64,000 nucleotides of DNA from Ralstonia pickettii (GTDB lineage: Bacteria > Pseudomonadota > Gammaproteobacteria > Burkholderiales > Burkholderiaceae): NCBI RefSeq assembly GCF_030582395.1, contig NZ_CP104381.1, forward strand, positions 2,480,001-2,544,000, given 5' to 3'. The notes under the pieces were generated by a model. That model was not told the DNA's origin and did no database searches. It was given only the letters and a program-made list of their open reading frames with translations. The position numbers and the translations under genes were made by a program. Below, in pieces: positions 1 through 8,807 of the stretch (position 1 is the first letter of the stretch; each line of letters opens with the position of its first letter).

Positions 1-1
1 C

Positions 2-1189
2 CTGCCGCGGGGCGCCGGCATGATCGCCGACACGGCAAAAGCCCAGCCGGTACGCCACTTCTTTGAATACCTGCTGCCGGAAGCGGCGCGCAGCACGCCC
101 AAGGCGGCGGCCGCGGCGCTAGAACATCTCGCACAAGCAGCGCCGCATCTGGATGGCCCGCTGGCCCTGGTGCCCAGCGGACTCAAGCCATGCAGCGGCC
201 GCGCCGACGGGCTGTCCGAACGCGATCTGGTGCTGCAGTTCCAGCAAACCGTTGGGCGCCCGCCCCGCAGCACGCCGCTGCGCGCGGCGGAACCTCGCGC
301 ACGCTACGGCACCGATACCGCAGAAGCTGCGGAAGAAATCAGCCTCCCTTTCCTGGCCTCGAATGGCCTGCCCGTGTCGATGTGGCTGGGCCGGTTTTCC
401 GCGCCTGCCAATGCCGCGCAGTCGAGCCATTTCGTGCGGTTGGACTTTGGCGAAGGCGCGCACCTTCCGTACGCGACCATCAATCACTGCTGGGCCACGC
501 TCTTGGGCCGCAGCATCGGGCTGGACACGCCGTTCATCGGCCTGCGTCAGTTTCCGGAAACCGCCGCCGTGGTGCAACGCCTCGATCGCACCTTGCGCTG
601 CAAGAGCGACGACACCGCGCTGGTGCAGGCCCGCTATGTCGTCTCGGCGGTGCAGTTGCTGGGGCTCTCGCCCAAGTATCGCTTCCTGCCGATCACCGTC
701 GAGCAGGTCGCGCAATGCGCCAGTCTGTGCGCGGACCCGGCTTCCGCGACGGCCGCGCTGTTCCGTTGGATGGTGTTTTGCCTGTTGATCGGCGGACGCA
801 ACGCCTCGGCTGGCACGCTGCATTTCCACATCGGTGCGGACGGCATCCGCCTGGCGGCGCACGATCACCTGTTCTGTGCGGCGGTCTACGCCAACGAATG
901 GAATGCCGATGAACTCTCGCCGGACGCGCAAGCCCGCTATGAGGCCATCGACCAAGACGCGCTGCTCGCCCTGGCCGATCACCTCGGCTACGACGCCAGC
1001 CAGGCGCGCCGCGAGCTGCTGCGTCTGATCAGCATGCTGGCGCCGCAGTCGTCATTCGTGGCGACACATCTCTCGCAGGCGTTGGGACATTCACCGACGC
1101 GCGCAGCGGAGATCGACTTCCTCGCGCGCATCCACCGCCATGTGTCCGAGACGGCACGGCGACTGGGCGGCAAGACGGCGGAAGTCTGA
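2..1189 (+). CDS. HipA-like protein with degenerate kinase loop, 5' end outside window
   Basis: The reading frame is open to the left edge, so the true start lies upstream; the ATG at 20 is internal or only a fallback. A motif near it, FFEYLLPE, resembles the end of the HipA N-terminal domain. The C-terminal part follows the HipA kinase layout: VQRLDR where HipA has its RFDR-like segment, a hydrophobic helix, then LIGGRNASAG where active HipA has LIGN-x-D-x-H-x-K-N. The catalytic Asp, His and Asn of that loop are therefore replaced. Active HipA phosphorylates GltX. This copy looks like a pseudokinase. No HipB antitoxin is visible in the window; it could lie to the left. Family assignment is moderate confidence, inactivity is inference. 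Confidence 0.6.
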   Translation: MPRGAGMIADTAKAQPVRHFFEYLLPEAARSTPKAAAAALEHLAQAAPHLDGPLALVPSGLKPCSGRADGLSERDLVLQFQQTVGRPPRSTPLRAAEPRARYGTDTAEAAEEISLPFLASNGLPVSMWLGRFSAPANAAQSSHFVRLDFGEGAHLPYATINHCWATLLGRSIGLDTPFIGLRQFPETAAVVQRLDRTLRCKSDDTALVQARYVVSAVQLLGLSPKYRFLPITVEQVAQCASLCADPASATAALFRWMVFCLLIGGRNASAGTLHFHIGADGIRLAAHDHLFCAAVYANEWNADELSPDAQARYEAIDQDALLALADHLGYDASQARRELLRLISMLAPQSSFVATHLSQALGHSPTRAAEIDFLARIHRHVSETARRLGGKTAEV

Positions 1190-1219
1190 CGCTGAAACGC
1201 GCGGCCACCACAGGGGTGC

Positions 1220-1495
1220 TTAAAGCGCCGCCAGACTCACCGAGCCGTAGCGGGCGTAACCGTGCGCTGCCAGCGTATCCATGGCCTCGGCTTCGGCGCG
1301 GGCAAATGTCAGCGCAAGCGTATCGGGGCTTCCGGCGCCGCTAGCAAAGGCCTGGTACGCCGCGAATGCCTCGCGCGGTGGCACGCCACTGCGCTCGAGC
1401 ACCCGCTGCGCGGCTTCCAGCGCCGCACGAATCGCCGTCTCCCCGGGCGGGGCATCGCGAAACGCTAGCTGTAGACAGGACGTCGTCGGATTCAT
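1220..1495 (-). CDS. hypothetical protein, 91 aa
   Basis: Unrecognised small soluble protein. I prefer the ATG at 1495 (protein beginning MNPTTSC) to an upstream extension, because the extra 24 residues have poor composition. It is Ala-rich and probably helical, with no membrane segment or signal peptide, and its stop lies 30 bp from the end of the convergent HipA-like gene. It is divergent from the exported amidohydrolase, with a 233-bp gap holding the promoters of both. No function can be assigned. Confidence 0.5.
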   Translation of the reverse strand: MNPTTSCLQLAFRDAPPGETAIRAALEAAQRVLERSGVPPREAFAAYQAFASGAGSPDTLALTFARAEAEAMDTLAAHGYARYGSVSLAAL

Positions 1496-1728
1496 CCGCG
1501 TTTCGATGTTCGATTCACTGGAACAGCACACCTGACCCAGTCTAGGAAAGCGCCTATCGAGTGCCAAGCGTGACGCTCATCCCTGAGCGCGCGTTTCCGT
1601 GCGTCGTCTGGTTCGCAAGGGTCGAATTGGGGATGCCCCCGGTGCACATGCTCTGAATCACGTTGCATAATCGAATCGATTGACCAAGCAACGACTTTGG
1701 CGGCGCCACCACAACGACAGGAGACAAC

Positions 1729-3141
1729 ATGATCACGCCACCCATCCGTTTGAAACGTACTGCGCTCGCCTGGCTGCTGGCCGGTGCTGCCTTGCCGGCA
1801 TTCGCACAGATTCCGTTCAGCCCCGGCGGTGCATCGTCCGCGCCAGCACAGGTTGCACCCGCTGCGGGCGGGATCGACGTGGCGCAGATCAAGCCTGCGG
1901 TGGACGCGGCGGTCAATGCCGAATATGGGCAGCTCGACCTGCTCTACAAAGACATCCACGCGCACCCGGAACTGGCGTTTCAGGAAACGCGCACCGCTGC
2001 CAAGCTGGCCGAGCAGATGCGCAAGATCGGCTTTGACGTGACGGAGCATGTCGGCAAGACCGGCGTGGTGGCGGTCTATCGCAACGGGGCCGGCCCGACG
2101 ATCCTGGTGCGCACCGAACTCGATGCGCTGCCGATGGAAGAGAAAACCGGCCTGCCCTACGCGAGCCACGTCCACACAAAATGGCGCGGCGAAGACGTGG
2201 GCGTCGCGCATAGCTGCGGGCACGACCTGCACATGGCGTCGTGGGTGGGCACGGCGAAGACGCTGGTGTCGCTCAAGGATCGCTGGCACGGGACGCTCGT
2301 GTTCGTCGCACAGCCTGCCGAAGAAACCGTATCGGGCGCACAGAGCATGATCGACGACGGCTTCTTCAAGCGCTTCCCCAAGCCCGACTATGCGTTTGCG
2401 CTGCACACGGGCCCGGGGCCGTACGGTTCGATCGTCTTCAACAGCGGCCCGATCACGTCGAACTCCGACGGGTTGGAAATTACGTTCAAAGGTCGTGGCG
2501 GGCACGGCTCCGCGCCTGACAAGACCATTGACCCGGTGATGATGGCGGCGCGCTTCGTGGTCGACCTGCAAAGCGTGATCAGCCGCGAGAAGGATCCGCA
2601 GGAATTTGGCGTGGTGAGCATCGGCGCCATCCAGGGCGGCAGCGCTGAGAACATCATCCCGGACAGCGTGCTGCTGCGCGGGACGATCCGTTCGTACAAG
2701 CCGGCGGTGCGCCAGAAGATGCTCGACGGTATCCGGCGCACGGCCAAGGCCGTCACCGAGATGTCGGGCGCGCCGGACGCCGATATCAAGATCACCGAAG
2801 GCGGCAAGGCGGTCAACAACGACCCGACCGTGGTCGCGCGCACCGAGGCGATGTTCAAGACCGCCTTCGGCAACGACCGCGTGCTGCGCGTGCCGCCCAT
2901 CACGGCCAGCGAAGATTTCTCGGCGTTTGTTGACGCGGGCATCCCGTCAATGTTCTTCTTCATCGGCGTGAACGATCCGCAGACATTCTTCGCCTCGCTC
3001 AAGCCGGGTGCCAAGCCGCTGCCGACCAATCATTCTCCGCTGTTCGCACCGGTGCCCGAACCGTCCATCAAGACCGGCGTGACGGCGATGTCGCTGGCAG
3101 TGCTCAATGCACTGCAATGGAACAAGGCGTCGGGCCAGTAA
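1729..3141 (+). CDS. exported M20-family amidohydrolase
   Basis: 470-aa metal-dependent amidohydrolase of the M20/hippurate-hydrolase type (carboxypeptidase Ss1, IAA-amino acid hydrolase relatives). The first 26 residues form a classic signal peptide ending AFA, so it acts in the periplasm. Metal ligands are visible at Cys163-Gly-His165-Asp166 and at the Glu198-Glu199 pair, and the dimerisation domain carries GRGGHGS after residue 250. The family cleaves N-acyl amino acids or small peptide amides; the substrate here is unknown. An AGGAGA ribosome site precedes the ATG. A hairpin terminator separates it from pheC. It is about 60 residues longer than cytosolic relatives, explained by the leader and a Pro/Ala linker. 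Confidence 0.85.
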   Translation: MITPPIRLKRTALAWLLAGAALPAFAQIPFSPGGASSAPAQVAPAAGGIDVAQIKPAVDAAVNAEYGQLDLLYKDIHAHPELAFQETRTAAKLAEQMRKIGFDVTEHVGKTGVVAVYRNGAGPTILVRTELDALPMEEKTGLPYASHVHTKWRGEDVGVAHSCGHDLHMASWVGTAKTLVSLKDRWHGTLVFVAQPAEETVSGAQSMIDDGFFKRFPKPDYAFALHTGPGPYGSIVFNSGPITSNSDGLEITFKGRGGHGSAPDKTIDPVMMAARFVVDLQSVISREKDPQEFGVVSIGAIQGGSAENIIPDSVLLRGTIRSYKPAVRQKMLDGIRRTAKAVTEMSGAPDADIKITEGGKAVNNDPTVVARTEAMFKTAFGNDRVLRVPPITASEDFSAFVDAGIPSMFFFIGVNDPQTFFASLKPGAKPLPTNHSPLFAPVPEPSIKTGVTAMSLAVLNALQWNKASGQ

Positions 3142-3156
3142 GTCGGCGTTGAGATG

Positions 3157-3201
3157 GGCGCGGCCCGCCTGGTCACCGGGCGGCCGCGCCTTTTGATTTT
3201 T
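3157..3201 (+). terminator. Rho-independent terminator between amidohydrolase and pheC
   Basis: A very GC-rich stem of about 13 bp (3157-3169 with 3178-3190) is followed by TTTTGATTTTT. It ends only a few bases before the pheC ribosome site, so pheC may depend partly on read-through. Confidence 0.6.
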
Positions 3202-3215
3202 CAGGAGGGGATTCC

Positions 3216-4031
3216 ATGTTCCACCGTTTCATCCGCACCAGCAGCGCCCTGCTGCTGTGCGCCTGTGCCGCGGCTCCCGCACTGTCGCAAACCGCGCCAG
3301 CCACCAACCGTCTCGACGAAATCATCGCGCGCGGTACGCTCCGCGTCGGCACCACCGGCGACTACAAGCCGTTCACTTACAAGAATCCTGCCGATGGCCG
3401 CTTTATCGGCCTGGATGTCGAGATGGGCGAACGTCTGGCCAAGGCACTCGGCGTGAAGCTGGACATCGTTCCAACCACGTGGTCGACGCTGATGCAGGAC
3501 TTTGCGGCTGACCGCTACGACATCGCCATGAGCGGGGTGTCGGTCACGCTGGAGCGGCAGAAGAAGGCGTTCTATTCGATTCCGTATCAACGCGACGGCA
3601 AGACGCCGATCACGCGTTGCGAGAACCAGTCGAAATATCAGACGCTGGCGCAGATCGATCAGCCGAACGTGCGTGCCGTGGTCAACCCGGGCGGCACGAA
3701 CGAGAAATTCGCGCGCGAACATCTGAAGCAGGCGCAGATTCGCGTGTATCCGGACAACGTGACCATCTTCAACGAGATCGTCGCCGGCCGCGCAGACCTG
3801 ATGATGACTGACGCAGTCGAAACCAAGCTGCAGCAGAAGCTGCACCCGGAGTTGTGTGCCGTGCACCCGGAAGCGCCATTCGATTTTTCGGAGAAGGCCT
3901 ACCTGCTGCCCCGCGACGTCGTGTTCAAGAACTTCGTCGACCAATGGCTGCGGCAGACGACCGAGAGCGGTGAATTCGCCAAGCGCTTTGATGCGTGGCT
4001 GGCGTATCCGTGGAATACACCGGCCAAGTAA
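3216..4031 (+). CDS. pheC: periplasmic cyclohexadienyl dehydratase
   Basis: 271-aa protein of the periplasmic binding-protein fold that converts prephenate or arogenate to phenylpyruvate or phenylalanine. It has a signal peptide (cleavage about residue 25, after ALSQ). It carries the strongly conserved PheC blocks LRVGTTGDYKPF, DIAMSGVSVTLERQ, VNPGGTNEKFAREHL and DLMMTDAVE, with a FDFSEKAYLLPRD block near the end. These blocks separate it from ordinary amino-acid ABC receptors, which share the fold. It matches the length of Pseudomonas PheC (about 268 aa). An AGGAGGGG ribosome site lies 6 bp before the ATG. No transporter permease or ATPase is adjacent, which fits an enzyme rather than a receptor. 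It would provide an extracytoplasmic phenylalanine branch. Confidence 0.88.
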   Translation: MFHRFIRTSSALLLCACAAAPALSQTAPATNRLDEIIARGTLRVGTTGDYKPFTYKNPADGRFIGLDVEMGERLAKALGVKLDIVPTTWSTLMQDFAADRYDIAMSGVSVTLERQKKAFYSIPYQRDGKTPITRCENQSKYQTLAQIDQPNVRAVVNPGGTNEKFAREHLKQAQIRVYPDNVTIFNEIVAGRADLMMTDAVETKLQQKLHPELCAVHPEAPFDFSEKAYLLPRDVVFKNFVDQWLRQTTESGEFAKRFDAWLAYPWNTPAK

Positions 4032-4224
4032 GCGGCCTGAGCAGCGCTATGCGCGTGCGGTGTGGCGCCCTCGCCGCACAGCCCGTCAGCAGCCGAGGCA
4101 CACGCCATTCAGCTGCGCGCCGTGGGGCCAGACCGTGCCAGACCAGACCGGCCCGCTCCTCACATTCACCGCCGTGGCGATCAGCGGACTGGTCCTGGCC
4201 GCCATGCTGGCGAAGCTGGCAAGC

Positions 4225-5031
4225 TCAGTGAAGACTGGTCCGATCGCCGTGTTGCAGAGCCAGCGCATCGCGCAGCAGTGCGTCGGTCATGTCACGCCCC
4301 AGGAGCGCCGGGTCGAAGCGCGCAGAAAAGCGCGTCGAGCATGACTCGACTTGCAGCACGACCTGGCCCGGCGGCAGCAGTTCAATGTCGACGTGGATGA
4401 CCTCGTCGTCTTCGGTAAAGGAATGCAGCAGCGTCAGCGCACGGTAGCCATCGGCGCGCTCTACGGCGGCCTCCGTCCAGGACGGCGCGAGTAGCGCACA
4501 GTTGACCAGCGTTTCGGGCTCGTCGGGGCGATACAGGTGCAGCCCCATCATCGTCGAAGCGGCATCGGCCACGCTGGACCATTCGGCCGCCGGAATCAGG
4601 TCACCCAGCAGGCGGATGTCGTCGACAGCCGCATCGGTCTGCACAAAGGCGGCACCCAGGAAGAACGCGGTCTCGTCGCGGAAACCACCCGCCACTGTGT
4701 TGCGCCACAGGCGGTGGCTGCTCTTGCTGCCCAGCGCCACTTGCGCCAGCACTTTGGCCGCGCGTGCGCCGTCGGCGCCCGACCACTGCTCCACCGCGCC
4801 ATGCGAGAACAGGCGATCGGCCATCACAAGGTTCACGCCTTCGAGTAGCACGCGCTCTTTCAGCCAGTTTGCAAGCACGTGCACACCGCTGAACGGCATG
4901 TCCGGACGCCCGATCGCATGCGCGCGCACGCGTCCGTTTTCCGGCACGTGGAACGGCATGGCAAACAGCCTCGCCTGATAAGCGACGCCGTCAATCACAA
5001 AACGGGCGATGGAAGCGGTGGTGATGGACAT
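4225..5031 (-). CDS. hypothetical protein, 268 aa
   Basis: I do not recognise the family. The start at 5031 (protein MSITTASIARF) is chosen because an AGGAAGG ribosome site precedes it by 6 bp; an in-frame extension to 5175 has no such site. The product is a soluble mixed alpha/beta protein without signal peptide or membrane segments. Its middle contains a cluster of aromatic and acidic residues, and the C-terminal third is beta-rich (for example EVIHVDIELLPPGQ). It is convergent with pheC across a 190-bp gap with no obvious hairpin, and divergent from the repeat-peptide gene. Confidence 0.6.
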   Translation of the reverse strand: MSITTASIARFVIDGVAYQARLFAMPFHVPENGRVRAHAIGRPDMPFSGVHVLANWLKERVLLEGVNLVMADRLFSHGAVEQWSGADGARAAKVLAQVALGSKSSHRLWRNTVAGGFRDETAFFLGAAFVQTDAAVDDIRLLGDLIPAAEWSSVADAASTMMGLHLYRPDEPETLVNCALLAPSWTEAAVERADGYRALTLLHSFTEDDEVIHVDIELLPPGQVVLQVESCSTRFSARFDPALLGRDMTDALLRDALALQHGDRTSLH

Positions 5032-5440
5032 GGTGACCTTCCTGCTGCAAGGGGCGGAAAACGCCGCCCGTACCTGCATCAACGACCATCCACGCCGAAT
5101 GTTTAGCCGCCGCAAGGGGGGCTGACGGCAGGGGAATCCCCAAGGCTGTAACGCGACGCAACAATCCGCGCACATGAAGACAGGAATTTTTTGCCGCCGC
5201 CGTCGTCAGACCTTCGCATTAAGGGTTATCCCGCATGCCACATTCCCGTGTCAATTCAATGACTTATGTGCAAATTGCGGTGCTCGAACGGTCACAATTG
5301 TTCGTGATTTTTGAACAAAGAGTTTAATAGAACTGCTTTTTTACTGTTCGAGCAACGACTAAGCTTATGCCATCGCGTTACCGCACCGCAGCGAAAACTG
5401 CCCTGCGGCAATGCTCACCCCCCCTGTTGTGGAGTCCATC
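5032..5440. promoter_or_regulatory. 409-bp divergent intergenic region with AT-rich dyads
   Basis: No gene is seen here. The part from about 5215 to 5375 is strikingly AT-rich for this chromosome. It contains two inverted repeats: GCTCGAAC at 5282-5289 with GTTCGAGC at 5346-5353, and TTGTTC at 5298-5303 with GAACAA at 5313-5318. A possible promoter for the repeat peptide is TTGTTC (5298) with TTTAAT (5323-5328), although the 19-bp spacer is long. The dyads could be operators. This is inference. Confidence 0.35.
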
Positions 5441-5713
5441 ATGAAGACCAAGAACCTGATTCTCGCCTCGCTGATCGCTGTTGCCGCTGTTCCGGCCTTC
5501 GCTGCCGGCGTGCAAAACAAGGACCCGTACACCAACGGCCAGGCCGTGACGAAGGCTGACCCGTATACCGATGGCGCCCGCAAGGCAGACGTCTACACCG
5601 ACGGCGCCGTGCGCAAGGCTGACCCGTACACGGATGGCGCGCTGCGCAAGGCCGATCCGTACACCGAAGGCGCCCTGGTCGGCAAGGCTGACCCGTTCAC
5701 CGACGGCCAATAA
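5441..5713 (+). CDS. exported repeat peptide (KADPYTDGA repeats), 90 aa
   Basis: Small secreted protein of unknown function. The start at 5441 is preceded by GGAG. Residues 1-21 are a clean signal peptide ending AFA-AG. The mature chain is nothing but six imperfect copies of a 9-12 residue unit with consensus K-A-D-P-Y-T-D-G-A plus a short linker such as VR or LR; variants include DVYTDGA, DPYTEGA and a terminal DPFTDG. It has no cysteine. Alternating Lys and Asp with Tyr suggests an extended, possibly metal- or surface-binding chain. It is monocistronic, with its own AT-rich promoter region and a strong terminator. Confidence 0.75.
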   Translation: MKTKNLILASLIAVAAVPAFAAGVQNKDPYTNGQAVTKADPYTDGARKADVYTDGAVRKADPYTDGALRKADPYTEGALVGKADPFTDGQ

Positions 5714-5800
5714 GTCGTAGATCGGCTGTCCGTATCACCCTGTATCTCTCTCCCTCCCCGATGCCGGAGCCCGCGTTGGCACCGGCACCGGCTTACTGAG

Positions 5801-5827
5801 GCGGCCTTTCCGGCCGCTTTTTTTTTT
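5801..5827 (+). terminator. Rho-independent terminator of repeat-peptide gene
   Basis: The 6-bp stem GCGGCC/GGCCGC at 5801-5817 is followed by ten consecutive T. Confidence 0.85.
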
Positions 5828-5992
5828 CGCCTACACTCGCAGACCTCACTTGGCGAGCCCGGACTTTTCCCCCTCAAGGCTGCGGCCGCCTGTCCGATAG
5901 AAGAGAATGCATTCGTTGGCGGGACGCCTTTACTTGGACCCGTTGCGCAAAAACGTGCCCTCCCCGCCACGGCCCGATCTCTGAACATCAAC

Positions 5993-7201
5993 ATGCGCAA
6001 GCGCATCGCTATCGAACACCTGCGGGTGGGCATGTACCTCGACGAATTCGTCGGCTCCTGGCTGGAACACCCGTTCTGGCGGGCCCGTTTTCGCGTGGAA
6101 GATGCCGCCCAACTGCAACGCCTGCGTGCCAGCGGCGTGCGCGAGGTGTGGATCGACACCACGCGCGGCACCGACGTGGCCGCCGCCAACGCGGCACCTC
6201 CGGCCCCCGAAATGCCGGTGCCACCGGCCTGCTCCGCCGACGCCCACATTGCGCCCCGCCCCATCACGCATGCGGAAGAAATGCGCCGTGCCGCCCGCCT
6301 CATCAGTAAGGCGGAGGTCGCCGTCCAGGCCATGTTTGCCGATGCTCGCATGGGCCGCACGATCGAAGCGCGCGATGCACTGCCATTGGTGGAAGCCATT
6401 TCAGGCTCCGTCGACCGCCACCCGAGCGCGCTGACCAGCCTGGTGCGCCTGAAAGCGAAAGATCGCTACACGTTCCTGCATTCGGTAGCCGTTTGCGCGC
6501 TCATGGTGTCGCTGGGCCGTCAGCTAGGGCTGTCGGATGACGAAGTCCGCGATGCGGGCCTCGCCGGCCTGTTGCATGACATCGGCAAGATCGCGATTCC
6601 GCCCGAGGTGTTGAACAAGCCCGGGGCACTGACCGACGCTGAATTCCGCCACGTGATCGTCCATCCGCAAGCGGGCCACGACATCCTGGCGGGCGACAGC
6701 AGCATGCGCGACATCGCGCTCGACGTGTGCCTGCACCACCACGAACGCATGGACGGCACCGGCTATCCGCACAAACTCGAGGGAGAAGGCATCTCGCTGT
6801 TCGCGCGAATGGGCGCCATCTGCGACGTCTATGACGCGGTCACGTCCGACCGCCCGTACAAGAAAGCGTGGGAAGCCGCCTACGCGGTGCAGCGCATGGT
6901 CGAATGGCGCGGCAACCATTTCGACCCGATGGTGTTCAACGCCTTCGTCAAGAGCGTGGGCATCTATCCGGTGGGTTCGCTCGTCCGGCTACGCTCGGGC
7001 CGGCTGGCGGTGGTCATGCAGCATGCACCGGGCGCCTTGCTCACGCCCACGGTCAAGGTATTCTTCTCGATATCGTCGGGCACGCGGGTTGCGCCCGAAC
7101 TCATCGATCTGGCGCAGACTGGCGACCAGATCGTTTCCCGAGAAGAACCCCGCGACTGGGGCCTGACCGACCTCAACGAACTTTGGATACACGGCGACTG
7201 A
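5993..7201 (+). CDS. HD-GYP domain protein, probable cyclic-di-GMP phosphodiesterase
   Basis: 402-aa protein with an N-terminal DUF3391-like segment (residues 1-60, beginning MRKRIAIEHLRVGMYLDE) and an HD-GYP domain from about residue 150. The HD pair is His195-Asp196 in LLHDIGK. Further metal ligands lie in VHPQAGHDIL and LHHHERMDGTGYP, where Gly257-Tyr258-Pro259 is the signature. The family hydrolyses cyclic-di-GMP to pGpG or GMP and so favours motility over biofilm. The full motif set suggests an active enzyme. It has no receiver or membrane domain, so the input signal is unclear. The next gene probably starts inside its last codons. Confidence 0.9.
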   Translation: MRKRIAIEHLRVGMYLDEFVGSWLEHPFWRARFRVEDAAQLQRLRASGVREVWIDTTRGTDVAAANAAPPAPEMPVPPACSADAHIAPRPITHAEEMRRAARLISKAEVAVQAMFADARMGRTIEARDALPLVEAISGSVDRHPSALTSLVRLKAKDRYTFLHSVAVCALMVSLGRQLGLSDDEVRDAGLAGLLHDIGKIAIPPEVLNKPGALTDAEFRHVIVHPQAGHDILAGDSSMRDIALDVCLHHHERMDGTGYPHKLEGEGISLFARMGAICDVYDAVTSDRPYKKAWEAAYAVQRMVEWRGNHFDPMVFNAFVKSVGIYPVGSLVRLRSGRLAVVMQHAPGALLTPTVKVFFSISSGTRVAPELIDLAQTGDQIVSREEPRDWGLTDLNELWIHGD

Positions 7202-8739
7202 TCCGTCATCCCTTTCTCCGCCGCCTGCTGGCATGTCTTGCGCTGGGCTGGCTGGCGGGCAGCACATCGGCCATTGCCGAGCCCCCTCTGCGCATCGGCT
7301 CCAAGCGCTTCACGGAGTCGTACGTGTTGGGCGAAATCCTGACGCAGACCGCAACCCCGCGTGGCCCCGCCGAACACGTACCCGGCCTGGGCAACACCGC
7401 CATCGTCTTTGCCGCGCTCAAGAACGGCAGCATCGACGTCTATGCGGATTACCTCGGCACCATCGCCGCCGAAATCCTCCACTTGCCCGCCGAGCAGGCG
7501 GCCAATCCCAATCAAGCCGCGCTGCTGGCCGACGTCAACCGCGGCCTGGCGCCGATGGGCCTGGCGGCCGGCGTGCCGCTGGGCTTTGAAGACACCTACG
7601 CGCTGGCCATGCGTGACGCCGATGCCGAGCGCGAGCACATCCGCACGCTGGCCGACCTGGCCACACATCCGTCGCTGCGGCTTGGCCTGTCGCACGAATT
7701 TCTCGGCCGCGCCGATGGCTGGCCGCCGATTGTCGAACGCTACAAGCTGCCGCAACGCCCGACAGGCCTCGACCACGGCGTTGCCTATGACGCGCTGCGC
7801 GCCAGCCAGGTCGACGTGATCGACATCTACTCCACCGACGCGAAGATCCGCCGCGAACACCTGCGGGTGCTCGACGACCCCGCGCACGTCTTCCCGCGCT
7901 ACGACGCTGTACTGCTTTACCGCGCCGACGTTGCGCAGCGGCATCCGGCGCAATGGCAGGCGATCAGCGCGCTGACCGGGCGCATCGGGCGCGACGACAT
8001 GGTGGCGATGAACGCGGCGGTCGAACTCGAAGGCCAGTCGTTCTCGCAAGCTGCGCAGCAGTTTCTCGCCGGGCATGGCAACGCGCTGGCCGCGACACCG
8101 GCTCGCGCGTTCTTCGGCCGGCTGACGGACGGCCTGGGGCGGCTCACGCAGCGTCATCTGATGCTGGTGGGCATCTCGACCGGCGTTGCCGTGCTGCTCG
8201 GCGTGCCGCTGGGCCTCATGGCAGCGCGTCGCCGGATCAAGCAGCCAATCCTTGCCGTCGTGGGCGTATTGCAGACGATTCCGTCGCTCGCCTTGCTGGC
8301 GATGCTCATCCCGATCGTTGGGTCGATTGGCGTGGTGCCGGCGCTGATTGCGCTGGCGGTCTATGCGCTGCTGCCCATCGTGCGCAACACGATCGTCGGG
8401 CTGGAACAGGTGCCAGACGGCTTGCGCGATGCCGCGTTGGCGCTGGGGTTCACGCCCTCGCAACGCACGCGCGTGGTCGATCTTCCGCTGGCGCTGCCGG
8501 TCATCCTGGCTGGCGTCAAAACCGCCGCGGTCATCAGTGTGGGGACTGCGACCATCGCCGCGTTCATCGGCGCCGGCGGCTATGGCGAGCGCATCGCCAC
8601 GGGGCTCGCCCTTAACGACAGCGCAACGCTGCTTGCCGGCGCCATTCCTGCCGCAGGGCTGGCGCTGCTCGTGCAGGCCGCGTTCGAGATGGCCGAATGG
8701 TGGCTGCGCCGAAGACGCGGCGACACCCCGCTCCGCTGA
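7183..8739 (+). CDS. fused substrate-binding protein/permease of an osmoprotectant-type ABC transporter
   Basis: A single chain of about 518 aa. The N-terminal part is a glycine-betaine/choline-type binding protein (begins EPPLRIGSKRFTESY after a signal-like hydrophobic segment ending SAIA). From about residue 310 it is an OpuCB-type permease with several membrane helices and an EAA-like loop (GLEQVPDGLRDAALALGF). The best start is TTG at 7183, giving a normal signal peptide; this overlaps the end of the HD-GYP gene by 19 bp. No ATG fits and no good ribosome site is visible, so the start is uncertain. No partner ATPase is adjacent. In many Firmicutes the receptor is C-terminal; here it is N-terminal. 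Confidence 0.8.
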   Translation: MDTRRLIRHPFLRRLLACLALGWLAGSTSAIAEPPLRIGSKRFTESYVLGEILTQTATPRGPAEHVPGLGNTAIVFAALKNGSIDVYADYLGTIAAEILHLPAEQAANPNQAALLADVNRGLAPMGLAAGVPLGFEDTYALAMRDADAEREHIRTLADLATHPSLRLGLSHEFLGRADGWPPIVERYKLPQRPTGLDHGVAYDALRASQVDVIDIYSTDAKIRREHLRVLDDPAHVFPRYDAVLLYRADVAQRHPAQWQAISALTGRIGRDDMVAMNAAVELEGQSFSQAAQQFLAGHGNALAATPARAFFGRLTDGLGRLTQRHLMLVGISTGVAVLLGVPLGLMAARRRIKQPILAVVGVLQTIPSLALLAMLIPIVGSIGVVPALIALAVYALLPIVRNTIVGLEQVPDGLRDAALALGFTPSQRTRVVDLPLALPVILAGVKTAAVISVGTATIAAFIGAGGYGERIATGLALNDSATLLAGAIPAAGLALLVQAAFEMAEWWLRRRRGDTPLR

Positions 8740-8807
8740 CGAGCACGCGCGCGGGCGTTCCATTACCATCGCGGACATTCCAGCCGCCTTGCCCCCCGCC
8801 CCTGCTT

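Noticed and set aside
4135..4344. Plus-strand frame with a hydrophobic stretch after pheC
   Set aside because: It runs into the opposite-strand gene, has only a GTG in a poor context and no ribosome site; the hydrophobic run is short and isolated.
6964..8778. Long minus-strand frame opposite HD-GYP and the transporter fusion
   Set aside because: Antisense shadow of conserved coding sequence, no recognisable domain.
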